A DNA stretch of 64,000 nucleotides from Bog-473 sp963745175 (GTDB taxonomy: Bacteria; Actinomycetota; Acidimicrobiia; Acidimicrobiales; RAAP-2): assembly GCA_963745175.1 (NCBI GenBank), contig CAVUWK010000006.1, positions 1 through 64,000 of the forward strand. Direction: 5' to 3'. The position numbers and the translations under genes are program-made. Each line of letters opens with the position of its first letter. Within the stretch, counting starts at the first letter, position 1. The notes under the pieces are model-generated. The model made no database searches and was not told where the DNA came from. It saw only the letters and a program-made list of their open reading frames with translations. Below are positions 29,356 through 38,163 of this stretch, one piece after another.

Positions 29356-30492
29356 ATGACAATTCTGGATACCCAGGAAGGCCCGACCAGCGACGAGCTA
29401 CTGATCTCGGCCGACAGTCACGTGGCCATCACCCACGATCAGGTGAGAGCTCATCTGGCGTCAACCTTTCACGAGGACTATGACGCGGCCGTCGCGGCGT
29501 TCACCCAGCGTATGGCGCGCGGCACGGCCGCGGCCAATCAAGCCGGCATGCGGATGAAGCGGAGCGACAAAGACAAGGACGCACATATCGGAGCGAATGC
29601 CGTCTTCAAGCGGCCCGGCTACGGGGATGCTCGGGAACGCCTCGCGGACATGGACCTCGATGGCGTCGCGGTAGAGGTCTTGTACTCAGAGGTCAGCGCC
29701 TTCAGATACATCCCGGACCTCAAGACGGGTGCCGGAGAGGCCACCCGTGCCTTCAACGATGCCCTCGATGAGTTCGCCTCGGCAGATCGTGAGCGACTCT
29801 GTGTGTCCTACCAGATACCGATCCATGACATCGACTTCGCCGTCACGGAGGTGGAGCGCACCGCTGCACGGGGAGGAATGTCGCTTCAGTTGCCGGTCTT
29901 TCCGGCGGAGTTCGGGCTCCCTGACTATTACGACGAGAGGTACGACCGCCTCTTCTCGGTGATCGAGGAGACCGAGTTGCCGGTCTGCTGCCACATAGGC
30001 CTGAACACGAGTCTGGACGACCTCAGCCGGCGGGATCCGACACCGCAGAAGGGCATCATGGTCGCCATGACGCCGCTGACGACCGGGGAGGCGTTCGGTA
30101 TGTGGATCCTGACCGGGGCCCTGGCTCGGCACCCGCGGCTCAAGCTCGTGTTCGTCGAGCCCGGGTTGGCCTGGGTGGCCTGGTGGATCCACGTGGTCGA
30201 TGACATGGTCCTCCGACAGGGCTACGAGTTTCCTGGATTGAGCGAACTGCCCAGCCACTACTTCCACCAGAACGTCCACCTGACGTTCATCGAGGAGGAT
30301 TTCTCGCTGGAGCTCCTCCGCGACAGGATCGGTGTCCGCAATATCATGTGGTCCTCCGACTACCCGCACCCCGTCACGTCATGGCCCAAGTCGCGGCACG
30401 TGGTGGAGAAGCAGTTCCATTCGATTCCTCAGGACGAGCGGGAGCTCATCCTGAGCGGAAACGCCCGGCGGGTCTGGAATCTGCCGAGTTAG
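29356..30492 (+). CDS. Amidohydrolase-2 family protein (copy F)
   Basis: A 378-residue Amidohydro_2 enzyme with LISADSHVAI at strand 1, VCCHIGLNTS, KLVFVEPGLAWVAWWIH and the late metal motif WSSDYPHPVTSWP. GCAGGAGGAGCG precedes ATG 29356. It is downstream of binding-protein copy 2, suggesting that its substrate or a product is related to the imported compound. Decarboxylase or hydrolase activity cannot be decided from sequence. Confidence 0.88.
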   Translation: MTILDTQEGPTSDELLISADSHVAITHDQVRAHLASTFHEDYDAAVAAFTQRMARGTAAANQAGMRMKRSDKDKDAHIGANAVFKRPGYGDARERLADMDLDGVAVEVLYSEVSAFRYIPDLKTGAGEATRAFNDALDEFASADRERLCVSYQIPIHDIDFAVTEVERTAARGGMSLQLPVFPAEFGLPDYYDERYDRLFSVIEETELPVCCHIGLNTSLDDLSRRDPTPQKGIMVAMTPLTTGEAFGMWILTGALARHPRLKLVFVEPGLAWVAWWIHVVDDMVLRQGYEFPGLSELPSHYFHQNVHLTFIEEDFSLELLRDRIGVRNIMWSSDYPHPVTSWPKSRHVVEKQFHSIPQDERELILSGNARRVWNLPS

Positions 30493-30592
30493 TTCGTCGG
30501 GAGACCTGACATGATTGCAACGGCGCCGTCTGCACGGCACGGCGAGCCACCCTGGAGGGCGGAGTCATGGGCGTGACATCGGGGCGAGGGGC

Positions 30593-31253
30593 GTGAGCCC
30601 GCGTGTCACCAAGGTGACGACGGCGCGAAGCCGCTCCCGATCCCAGGCGGGAATTCCTCGACAAGGCGGCCCTCGTGCAGGCGGCCGCCGAGGTCGCAGA
30701 CCGCGTCGGGTGGTCCGAGCTGACGCTGTCCGAGGTGGCGCGCGAGGTGGACCGGCACGTCACCTCGCTCTATGCCCACGTCGATGGGCTCGATGACCTG
30801 CGGAGGGAGATCACACTGCTCTCGCTGGAGGAATTGAGCGATGCGGTGTGGCGGGCGACCCTCGGGCGAGTCCGGGAGGAGGCGCTCCGCGAGATCGCGC
30901 TGGTCCTGCGCCAGTACTGCGAGGCCCATCCCGCCCGGGCGGCCTCGATCGTCCTGACGAAGCATGGCTCGGATCCCGAACAGGTCAGCAGGGCGCAGCG
31001 ACTGGCGGAACCGATTCAGGCCACCTTGCGGAGCTTTGGCCTCTCAGAAGATCAGGTCTTCCACGCGCACCGGGCCTTCGCCGCCTCAGTCTGGGGATTC
31101 ACCCAGGGCGAAAATGGGGAGCTCTTCCCCGAGGGTCGAGTCGACGAGTCCTTCGACCAGATTCTCGAGCTCTTCTTCCTCGGGTTGAGCAGCGGCAAAT
31201 GGCCGACGCAACCGCGCAGGCGAGCCGCACCGCGCCCGTCGAAACGAAACTGA
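30593..31253 (+). CDS. TetR family transcriptional regulator, one frameshift at 30649-30651
   Basis: The open frame alone starts at GTG 30675, which lacks the N-terminus. Upstream in another frame are VSPRVTKVTTARSRSRSQ and a GAGGGGC ribosome site before GTG 30593. Removing one G from the GGG at 30649-30651 joins them into SRSQAEFLDKAALVQAAAEV, a normal TetR N-terminal helix. The HTH is LTLSEVAREVDRHVTSLYAHV. About 219 residues, normal for the family. It probably regulates the neighbouring amidohydrolase or hydrolase genes. Confidence 0.78.
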
Positions 31254-31341
31254 CCGCGTTGTCGAGGGTGATGACGCAGGCTCCTTCCAGCCGTGGGGAT
31301 TGCCGGCCGGACGACGCACGACCAGAGAAACCGTTCAAGTC

Positions 31342-32304
31342 ATGAGCGTGCGTCGGTCGACCGTCGAAATCGACGTCCGGGCCGTGGCGCCGGCTGGCTG
31401 TAACCGAATAGCTGCCGATGTCTTCGTGCCCCAAGATCTCGGTGCGAGATCCCTGCTCTGGGTGTGCGTCCCGGGTGGGGGGATCAACCGTCAGTACTTC
31501 GACCTCGATGTCCCAGGTCAGGACGACGCCTTCAGCATGGCTCGGTATCTGGCGGCGGGAGGTGATCTCGTCGTGACGGTCGATCCCCCGGGAGTCGGAG
31601 GGAGCGATGCGCCCGACGACGGATACACCCTCACGCCTCATGTGGTGGCCGACGTCCTGGCAGCCGCGATCGAGACCTTCGTGGACGATCTCCGCCATGA
31701 AGGGATGGCTGCGGCGGAGGTGGACAGCGTTACTCCTGTCGCCACGGTGGGGCTGGGACATTCAGCCGGCGCGCTTCTCGTCGCCGTTCAGCAGGCCCGC
31801 CACCGTTCTTACGATGCCCTAGCATTGTTGGGGTTCTCCGCTTCCGGCCTGCCCGGTGTCCTCAGTGAAGAAGAGCTGCGCTACGCGGGCAGACCTGAGG
31901 AGTTCACCAGGGACGTCGCCAGCCTCACCAAGGCGCGGTTTGCTGATCCGCTCCCCCAATGGTCGAACAGCAGCGTGGGGGAGCTCGAAACGAACGCGAT
32001 CACCACGCAGGTCGATCAGGCGCTGGCCGCTGCGAGTTCGAGGCTCTTGGCGCTGGTCGGCATGACGGCCATCGTGCCCGGCTCGGTACAGCCCGAGCTC
32101 GACGAGCTCCGGGTCCCCATTTTCGCCGGGTTGGGTGAGCACGACCTCGCCGGTAAGTTGGACGTTCTCCCGGCACAGTTACACGCCTGCGGTGATTTGA
32201 CGCTGTTCCTCGTCGAGGGTGCGGCACATAACCACAATGTCGCCGTGAATCGCCGGAGGCTCTGGGAGCGTCTCGCCCGTTGGGCGGCATCCGTCACTTC
32301 GTGA
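31342..32304 (+). CDS. Alpha/beta hydrolase
   Basis: A 320-residue hydrolase with WVCVPGGGINRQYFDLD near the oxyanion region, the nucleophile elbow GHSAGA (Ser141) and a terminal GAAHNHNVAVNR carrying the likely catalytic His. The sequence resembles lipase/esterase-type members of actinobacteria. ATG 31342 follows the TetR gene by 88 nt. Its stop lies close to the broken end of the antisense SDR remnant. Confidence 0.82.
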   Translation: MSVRRSTVEIDVRAVAPAGCNRIAADVFVPQDLGARSLLWVCVPGGGINRQYFDLDVPGQDDAFSMARYLAAGGDLVVTVDPPGVGGSDAPDDGYTLTPHVVADVLAAAIETFVDDLRHEGMAAAEVDSVTPVATVGLGHSAGALLVAVQQARHRSYDALALLGFSASGLPGVLSEEELRYAGRPEEFTRDVASLTKARFADPLPQWSNSSVGELETNAITTQVDQALAAASSRLLALVGMTAIVPGSVQPELDELRVPIFAGLGEHDLAGKLDVLPAQLHACGDLTLFLVEGAAHNHNVAVNRRRLWERLARWAASVTS

Positions 32305-32309
32305 CGAGG

Positions 32310-32604
32310 GCCTCGCACGGCAGCGCAGAGCAGCCGTCCCCGCCGAAATGAGGAGAAGGTCCACGGGAGCGGCGACTGCTGCGACCTCTTCGGCCAGTCG
32401 CCGACAGGACTCGTCATCACGGATGTCCGTGGGTACGGCATGGCCGCCGACCTCCGCCACGAGCTTCCAGAGCGCAGCCGCGCGGCGGGCCGCGAGGACG
32501 ACTTTGGCGCCGGCGCGGATGCTGCGCTCTGCCACGCCCCGCCCGATCCCTGACGATGCCCCCACGACGACGATTGATCGCCGGGCCAGGGCGGTCGTGC
32601 TCAT
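32310..32604 (-). pseudogene. SDR 5' remnant, truncated
   Basis: About 90 residues from ATG 32604 match the first half of an SDR: VVVGASSGIGRGVA cofactor motif, VLAARR, DIRDDES and DLLLISAGT in place of NNAG. After that the homology stops and the frame reads through into the antisense of the hydrolase gene. The catalytic Tyr-Lys is missing, so it cannot be active. It looks like the remains of a gene cut by a deletion or rearrangement at about 32.31-32.34 kb. Confidence 0.7.
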
Positions 32605-32637
32605 CTTGCCGACATAGCAATCACAATGTCCGAGGTA

Positions 32638-32652
32638 CCATAGGTCCTGTGG
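32638..32652. promoter_or_regulatory. CCATAG-N3-CTGTGG imperfect inverted repeat
   Basis: Lies 28 nt before the TetR start at 32680 and resembles the repeat at 22171-22188. A possible autoregulatory operator; one arm mismatch. Confidence 0.3.
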
Positions 32653-32679
32653 CCCGACGACGGGCCCAGAGAGGTATTC

Positions 32680-33369
32680 GTGACGACCAAGTCAGACCGC
32701 ATCACGCCCTCCGCCGACGGACAACGTCGCGAGCGGACGAGTGGCAGCGCGGAGATCGATACCCGCGCCCGCGTGATCAAAGCGGCGGTCGAATGCATCA
32801 TTGAATTGGGGTTTTACCGAGGGTCCAGTACCAATGAGATCGCTCGCAGGGCGGGGGCCACGTGGGGGGTGATCCAGTGGTACTTCGGCAATCGGGAGGG
32901 CCTCATGCTCGCCGTCCTCGAGGAGGGAGCGAGCCATATGGTCGAGACGGTCGAGGGCGCGCACATCGAGGGATCGACAGTCGTGGAACGGATGTCGCAG
33001 CTCATCGACGTGTTCTCTGCGCACTACGCACGGCCTGAGTACCTCGCCAGCCTCCAGGTGCTTCTCAACATGGACCATGACCCGCGCACCAGCTCCGAGG
33101 TCCGCAAGACGATGCTGGCGGTGGCGGAAAAATCGAACGCGCCCATTCGCCGGCTGTTGCGAGAAGCCCTTGGCCCGGCCGCGAACAAACCAGATCTGTC
33201 GACGGCAATCTTCGTCGTCATTCGCGGATTCGCCTTCAGTCAACAGCTGCTGGATTCCATGGCGTACGACACCTTGGCGCCGAAGCGCGATCGCGGCCAG
33301 CGCCATCGACGCCTGCTGGCCGAGATGCTGGCGCCCTACGTGGAAATGGCGGCAAAAGCGGAGGGTTGA
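32680..33369 (+). CDS. TetR family transcriptional regulator
   Basis: A 229-residue regulator with a clear HTH (SSTNEIARRAGATWGVIQWYFGNREGL) after a disordered, charged N-terminus. The start is GTG 32680, preceded by AGAGAGG. It is divergent from the SDR remnant and directly upstream of two SDR genes, which it may control. Its ligand-binding half (FSAHYARPEYL, MDHDPRTSSEV) resembles regulators of lipid or sterol catabolism only in general. Confidence 0.87.
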   Translation: MTTKSDRITPSADGQRRERTSGSAEIDTRARVIKAAVECIIELGFYRGSSTNEIARRAGATWGVIQWYFGNREGLMLAVLEEGASHMVETVEGAHIEGSTVVERMSQLIDVFSAHYARPEYLASLQVLLNMDHDPRTSSEVRKTMLAVAEKSNAPIRRLLREALGPAANKPDLSTAIFVVIRGFAFSQQLLDSMAYDTLAPKRDRGQRHRRLLAEMLAPYVEMAAKAEG

Positions 33370-33415
33370 CCGACCGCGTAGGTCAAGATACGTCAGGCGA
33401 TCACGGAGGTCGATC

Positions 33416-34189
33416 ATGACGCAACGATTTGTTGGACGGTGCGCCATCGTGACGGGGGCAAGTCGTGGCATCGGCAGGGCCGTGGCCGTCCAGTTGGCTT
33501 CGGAAGGTGCTGACGTGGCCATCGTGGCTCGAAGCGTGGAGCCAGGCGACAAGATCTCCGGGAGCCTGAACGAGACGGCGGAGCGAATTCGCGACCTCGG
33601 TTCGAAATGCGTGGTCATCGGCGCCGACTTGAGCGACAGCGATGACCGTGCTCGCATCGTCCCGGAGGCCATTGAGGGTCTGGGGCACGTAGACATCCTC
33701 GTGAACAATGCCGCGGCAGCGATCTACCATTCGCCGGCGACTTACAGTCTCAAGCACCGCCGCCTGTCCATGGAGGTCAACTATCAGGCCCCGGCGGACC
33801 TGATGCAGGCACTCGTCCCGCACTTGGCCGAAGCTGGAGAGGGATGGATGGTCAACGTGACCAGTAGTGCGGCGAACCCTGCGGTCGGTCCTCCCTTCGA
33901 GGTGAAGGTTGAGATCGGTCTCTACGGAGCGACCAAGGCCGCGCTGAACCGGCTCACCAACGCCATGGGCGTCTCTCTGTACGGGAGCGGCATCCGTGTG
34001 AACGCAGTCATGCCCAGGGCCGCCGTCTTGAGCGAGGGGGCTGACGTATTGGTGGGCGGGCTTCTGCGACCTGACCAGGTGGAGCCCATGGAGACCATGG
34101 TGAAATCGGTCTTGGCCTTGTGTGCCTGTGAGCCCGACTGCACCGGTGGGGTCTACATCAGCCTTGACCTTTTGGCCGGGCGTTCGTGA
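33416..34189 (+). CDS. SDR family oxidoreductase
   Basis: A 257-residue classical SDR with cofactor motif TGASRGIG near residue 14, NNAAAA in place of NNAG, VTSSAANP and LYGATK as the catalytic Tyr-Lys. The C-terminus (CTGGVYISLDLLAGR) matches 3-oxoacyl-ACP reductase-like SDRs. ATG 33416 has ACGGAGG before it. It forms an operon with the TetR gene and the next SDR. Confidence 0.87.
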   Translation: MTQRFVGRCAIVTGASRGIGRAVAVQLASEGADVAIVARSVEPGDKISGSLNETAERIRDLGSKCVVIGADLSDSDDRARIVPEAIEGLGHVDILVNNAAAAIYHSPATYSLKHRRLSMEVNYQAPADLMQALVPHLAEAGEGWMVNVTSSAANPAVGPPFEVKVEIGLYGATKAALNRLTNAMGVSLYGSGIRVNAVMPRAAVLSEGADVLVGGLLRPDQVEPMETMVKSVLALCACEPDCTGGVYISLDLLAGRS

Positions 34190-34217
34190 CGGGATGTGGA
34201 AGGAGAAGTGATTCGAA

Positions 34218-34976
34218 TTGTTGATCGACTTGACCGGCCGTACGGCACTTGTGACGGGCGCCGGTCGAAATGTGGGAAGAGGGATCGCCGAAGTTCTGGC
34301 GTCGGCGGGAGCGTTCGTCTACGTCAATGATCTTCATGAGGACAGAGCCGCCGAAACCGTTGCCGCCATTCGGTCCAACGGCAACAACGCTTCGACTGCG
34401 ATCTTCGACGTCATTGACGCCTCAGCCGTCGATGCCGGCTTCGATGCCATCTCTGCAGATGGAAGAGGCGTTGACATCGTCGTCAACAACGCAGGTATCG
34501 CCGAAGGTTCCTCGACGAAATTGTTCAAGGACTCAGGCCCTGAAGAGTGGCTTCCGACCATCAATCTGAATGTGTTCGGAACCATGAATATGGTTCGGAG
34601 AAGCCTGCCAGCAATGATCGAGCAAGGATGGGGACGGATCATCCAGATTTCGTCGGGGGCAAGTTCGGTTGGCCTTCCCATCGGGGTGAGCAGCTATGGG
34701 GCTTCCAAAGCAGCGGCGGAGTCATTGATCCGACACGTGGCGGTTGAAAACGGCAAGTACGGGATCACGGCGAATGCGCTTGCCTTGGGACTGATGGCCA
34801 ACGTTGCTGACTTCGCGAGTGAACAACTTGACCGGATGCTCGCCACTGTGCCTGTTCGCAGGTTGGGTAAGCCGGAAGAAGTCGGTCTCGCGGCCGCCTG
34901 GCTGTCGTCCGAGGGTGGCGGCTTCATAACCGGTCAGGTCATCCATTTGAATGGTGGATCGGCCTTCGGACGGTAA
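34218..34976 (+). CDS. SDR family oxidoreductase (FabG-like)
   Basis: A 252-residue classical SDR with TGAGRNVGRG, the VNNAG motif, ISSGASSV and SSYGASKAAAE, ending in the FabG-like GGGFITGQVIHLNGGSAFGR. It starts with TTG 34218 or 34221 after AGGAGAAG. Codon use and base content are visibly more AT-rich than the neighbouring genes, so it may have arrived from elsewhere. A tRNA-Lys fragment follows 15 nt after its stop. Confidence 0.87.
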   Translation: MLIDLTGRTALVTGAGRNVGRGIAEVLASAGAFVYVNDLHEDRAAETVAAIRSNGNNASTAIFDVIDASAVDAGFDAISADGRGVDIVVNNAGIAEGSSTKLFKDSGPEEWLPTINLNVFGTMNMVRRSLPAMIEQGWGRIIQISSGASSVGLPIGVSSYGASKAAAESLIRHVAVENGKYGITANALALGLMANVADFASEQLDRMLATVPVRRLGKPEEVGLAAAWLSSEGGGFITGQVIHLNGGSAFGR

Positions 34977-34991
34977 AAAACGCGTGACAGG

Positions 34992-35037
34992 GAACTCCCC
35001 TCGGGATTCGAACCAGAATCCGGCGGATCAAGAGTCC
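34992..35037 (-). repeat. 3' fragment of tRNA-Lys (candidate att site)
   Basis: Read on the minus strand, it holds the anticodon arm CGGACTCTTGATCCG (anticodon CTT), the T-loop region GGTTCGAATCCCGA and GGGGAG of the acceptor end. It matches the intact tRNA-Lys(CTT) at 47476-47550 over its 3' half, with scattered differences. The 5' half (D-arm, acceptor 5' strand) is missing, and the T-stem has a mismatch. A direct-oriented 3' tRNA fragment is the classic footprint of site-specific island integration. No integrase lies nearby. Confidence 0.7.
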
Positions 35038-35318
35038 GAAATGGGCTCCACGACGCGCGGTGTCCCCGCCGAGGATCCCAGCACGGCCGTGACAGGTGGG
35101 ACACGAGCCGAGCCTGCGCCTGTACCAGGAGAACCATTGGCGAGCGGCTGTGCGACTGCCTTGTCGGCTGGTCGTAGCGGACGAACTCATTCCAGAGTGC
35201 GGGGATGCGGTGAGGGGGCATCATCATGAGTGACGAGTGACGGCGGCGTGCCCGTACCGTGCGGTCTTGGCCTGGATTCTCTTGATTTTCGAGTTGAATC
35301 CCATTTGAGCCGAACTAC
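35038..35318. other. Intergenic region between tRNA fragment and binding-protein copy 3
   Basis: About 280 nt with no supported gene; short open frames here lack ribosome sites. The last 40 nt contain an AT-rich stretch (TTGATTTTCGAGTTGAAT) that may be part of the promoter of binding-protein copy 3. Confidence 0.4.
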
Positions 35319-35337
35319 TGATTGAATGTCCCAATCA
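35319..35337 (+). promoter_or_regulatory. TGATTG-N7-CAATCA inverted repeat upstream of binding-protein copy 3
   Basis: Perfect 6-bp arms, 20 nt before ATG 35358. The element is conserved in front of copies 1 (4235-4253) and, weakly, 2 (27835-27855). Candidate operator for a shared regulator. Confidence 0.55.
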
Positions 35338-35357
35338 CAGGATGTTCGGGGGTGGAT

Positions 35358-36764
35358 ATGAAGGGGTTGCCGAAAGGCCTCAGCGACCTGCGACAGGGGG
35401 CGCTGCCGTTCGTAACGGCGACCATGATTCTCGCCGCGATGTTTGTTTCACTGTCGTCAGAATCGACGGGGGCGGCCACGTCGTCCAGTCGCGTTCTGGC
35501 GTCGAGCGTCCCCACCAACGGTGTGTGGCCTGGCGTGGGCAAGATCTGCGAAGCGGGTCCGGGTGGTGCCTCTTCAGTGCGCGGGGTGGGGTCCAAGACC
35601 ATCCACATCGCCGTGTTCAACGATGCGGCCAACACGGTCGAGCCGGGCCTGGAGGCGGAGTTTCCCCAGCAGGCCCAGGCCTTCGCGGACTGGTGCAACG
35701 CCTCGGGTGGCATCGAGGGCCGCAAGATCGTCATCGACAACCGCGACGGCGCCCTGTTCAATGCGGCGCAGGTGACCGAGCAGTCCTGCCAGAGCGACTT
35801 CATGGCGGTCGGCGGTGGCATGGCCCTCGACCAACCCGCAGTCCCGGTGCGTGAGCACTGTGGGCTGGGTCAGATCAGTGGCTACGTCGTGTCCGACGCA
35901 TCTGAACTCGCCTCCGATCAGGTCAACCCCAGTGGCGGCAACACCAACACCATCACCTCGGGTTGGTTCGGTGCGCTGGCCAAGGCCTACCCCCAGGCGG
36001 TCAAGAAGGCGGGTATGGGCGGGGCGAACACCCCCTCTGTCCTCGAGGCGGAGCGAAAGGACGAGTACGGCGCCCAGGCCCAGGGGTGGAACGTGCTCGA
36101 CTTCCAGGAACCACCGATTTCGGTGGCCGATTGGGCGCCCTACATCGAAGAGGTCCAGAGCAAGGGCGTCGACGCTCTGTGGCCGTCCCTGGACGACAAC
36201 ATCGTTCCGTACTTCCAGGCGATGACCACCGCCGGCTACCACCCGGCCTTCGTCATCCTCGGAGTCCAGTTCTACAACTCCACGACCACCAAGGGAGTCG
36301 CAGACAACCCAGGCCTCTCACCGGTCTACGTCGAGACGTCATGGTGGCCACTCGAGATGGCCTCGCAGAACCCCTCGACAGAGCAGCTCGTCAACGTCAT
36401 GCACACCTACGCCAAGGGCGACGCCGTCGACTTCGACGACGAGGAGGGCGCGGAGTCGTGGCTCCTGTGGGCGAAGTCCGCCTCGGCGTGCGGCGCCGAC
36501 CTGACACAGTCGTGCGTGCTCAGCCACGCCGCCGCCACAAAGAACTGGGCTGCCGGAGGCATTGAGGCACCGGTGGCGCAGTTGACCATGTCCAATCAGA
36601 ACCCTCAGCCCTCACCGTGCTTTGCCCTGCTCAAAGCCGAGCCCAACAAGTTTGTCTACGACAAGGCGATCACCAAGCCGACCCAGTCCATCTGGAATTG
36701 CAACCCGAAGAACGTCGTCCACCTGACCCCGCAGCAACAGGCGTCCTTAGCTGGAGGTTCGTAA
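35358..36764 (+). CDS. ABC transporter substrate-binding protein, copy 3
   Basis: A 468-residue secreted binding protein, intact. The signal peptide has a charged start (MKGLPKGLSDLRQ), a hydrophobic core (LPFVTATMILAAMFVSL) and a likely cleavage near TGAATSSS. The mature part begins NGVWPGVGKICEAG and is very close to copy 1 and homologous to copy 2, with the same eight cysteines and ending NCNPKNVV. ATG 35358 follows GGGGGTGG; an upstream in-frame ATG is not favoured. No permease is nearby. Confidence 0.9.
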   Translation: MKGLPKGLSDLRQGALPFVTATMILAAMFVSLSSESTGAATSSSRVLASSVPTNGVWPGVGKICEAGPGGASSVRGVGSKTIHIAVFNDAANTVEPGLEAEFPQQAQAFADWCNASGGIEGRKIVIDNRDGALFNAAQVTEQSCQSDFMAVGGGMALDQPAVPVREHCGLGQISGYVVSDASELASDQVNPSGGNTNTITSGWFGALAKAYPQAVKKAGMGGANTPSVLEAERKDEYGAQAQGWNVLDFQEPPISVADWAPYIEEVQSKGVDALWPSLDDNIVPYFQAMTTAGYHPAFVILGVQFYNSTTTKGVADNPGLSPVYVETSWWPLEMASQNPSTEQLVNVMHTYAKGDAVDFDDEEGAESWLLWAKSASACGADLTQSCVLSHAAATKNWAAGGIEAPVAQLTMSNQNPQPSPCFALLKAEPNKFVYDKAITKPTQSIWNCNPKNVVHLTPQQQASLAGGS

Positions 36765-36894
36765 GTGGCTGACCTTCGCCCTTTTTCCGTCGGCACTCCC
36801 CGACGGTGCAGACGAGGTTCACATCCTCCCCCCGCCGTCATTGAACGCTGACCCTGTCCGATCGTTGACGGGCGCGATCGCGTCCTGACGATCG

Positions 36895-38118
36895 TCAGGC
36901 GAGCACACCGGTGGCGCGGAGCTCTTCGATGCGGTCACCCATGCCGAGTTCGGCGAGCACTTCGTCCGTGTGCTCGCCGAGGGACGGGGCAAGCCCGCCG
37001 AGCGCAGCCGGCGTGCCATGGAACTGGGTTGGGTGCCGGGGCAGGCGGGCCCTGCCGACGACGGGGTGATCGAACTCGGTAAACATGCCGATGGCTTGCG
37101 CGTGGGGGTCGTCGATGATCTCGGCGGTCGAGAGCACCATGGCGAAGGCAACGCGTTCGCGTTCGAAGTACTGGGTGGCCTCGGCCTGGGTGAGGTTCGC
37201 GGCCATGGCGTAGCACTTGTCCAAGACCGGCTCGAGCACGTCGCGGTTCTTACGCCGCTCGACAACGGTGGCGATGCGGGGGTCGTCGAAGCCTTCGACG
37301 CCCAGGGCCTTGCACATGCCGGCGAAGTCGGCGTCGGTAGTGGGCACGGCGATGCCCCACCCGTCGAGGAAGCGCATGGGCTGGAAGCCGGCGTTGAAGC
37401 TTGAGTTCAGCGAGCCGTCGGATTCGAGCAACACTTCGTTGCCTGCGGACTCCGCCCACAGGAACGACACGCAGGCATCGGCCATACCCATCTCGAGGTG
37501 TTGCCCGCCGTAGCCCATGGCCCGTGCGTAGAGGGCTGCGGTGATGGCCTGGCAGGCGTAGAGGGCACTGACCTTGTCGGCCGCATTCTGGTGCAGGAAG
37601 GTCGGCGGACCGTCGTTGGGATCGGCCTGGTTTGCAGCGAAGCCGGCGTAGGCCTGGATCGACGTGTCGTAGGCACTGCGGTGGCTGTACGGGCCCTCCG
37701 GTCCGTAGCCGGAGACCGAGCAGTAGATGACCTCGGGGTTCAGGGCCTGTACCGCCTCGTAGCCAAGGCCCAGCCGGTCGACGACCCCGGGGCGGAAGTT
37801 CTGGACGATCACGTCAGCCCTGGCCGCGAGGGCCATCACGATCTGCCGGCCCGCGTCGGTAATGAGATCCACGGCGATGCACCGCTTCCCCCGGTTGCAG
37901 GCCAGGTAGAAGGCGCTCATACCGTTGACGGAAACGCCGATCCAGCGGGCGATGTCGCCCATCCCGGGTCGCTCGACCTTGACAACCTCGGCTCCCTGGT
38001 CGGCCAACAGCGCGACGGCATAGGGGCCGGTGAGAGCGATCGAGAGGTCGAGAATTTTCACCCCCGCCAGGGGTCCGGTCGAAGTGCTCTCGGAGGCGGC
38101 GGTTGTACTGCGAGACAT
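36895..38118 (-). CDS. Class III CoA-transferase (CaiB/BaiF family), single domain
   Basis: A 407-residue single-domain enzyme with GVKILDLSIALTGPYAVALLADQGAEVVKVE, NRGKRC and the candidate catalytic Asp151 in HRSAYDTSIQA. Length is normal for the family, in contrast to the two-domain copies. It would exchange CoA between acyl groups or racemise a 2-methylacyl-CoA. ATG 38118 follows AAGGAC. It is divergent from a TetR gene, with a repeat-rich operator-like region between them. Confidence 0.9.
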   Translation of the reverse strand: MSRSTTAASESTSTGPLAGVKILDLSIALTGPYAVALLADQGAEVVKVERPGMGDIARWIGVSVNGMSAFYLACNRGKRCIAVDLITDAGRQIVMALAARADVIVQNFRPGVVDRLGLGYEAVQALNPEVIYCSVSGYGPEGPYSHRSAYDTSIQAYAGFAANQADPNDGPPTFLHQNAADKVSALYACQAITAALYARAMGYGGQHLEMGMADACVSFLWAESAGNEVLLESDGSLNSSFNAGFQPMRFLDGWGIAVPTTDADFAGMCKALGVEGFDDPRIATVVERRKNRDVLEPVLDKCYAMAANLTQAEATQYFERERVAFAMVLSTAEIIDDPHAQAIGMFTEFDHPVVGRARLPRHPTQFHGTPAALGGLAPSLGEHTDEVLAELGMGDRIEELRATGVLA

Positions 38119-38163
38119 GTCCTTGATCCCCCTGGTGGCGATTCCCGGTTGAGACGAAGGACT

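Noticed and set aside
34992..35037. A second complete tRNA gene
   Set aside because: The D-arm and 5' acceptor strand are absent and the T-stem is mismatched; only a 3' fragment remains.
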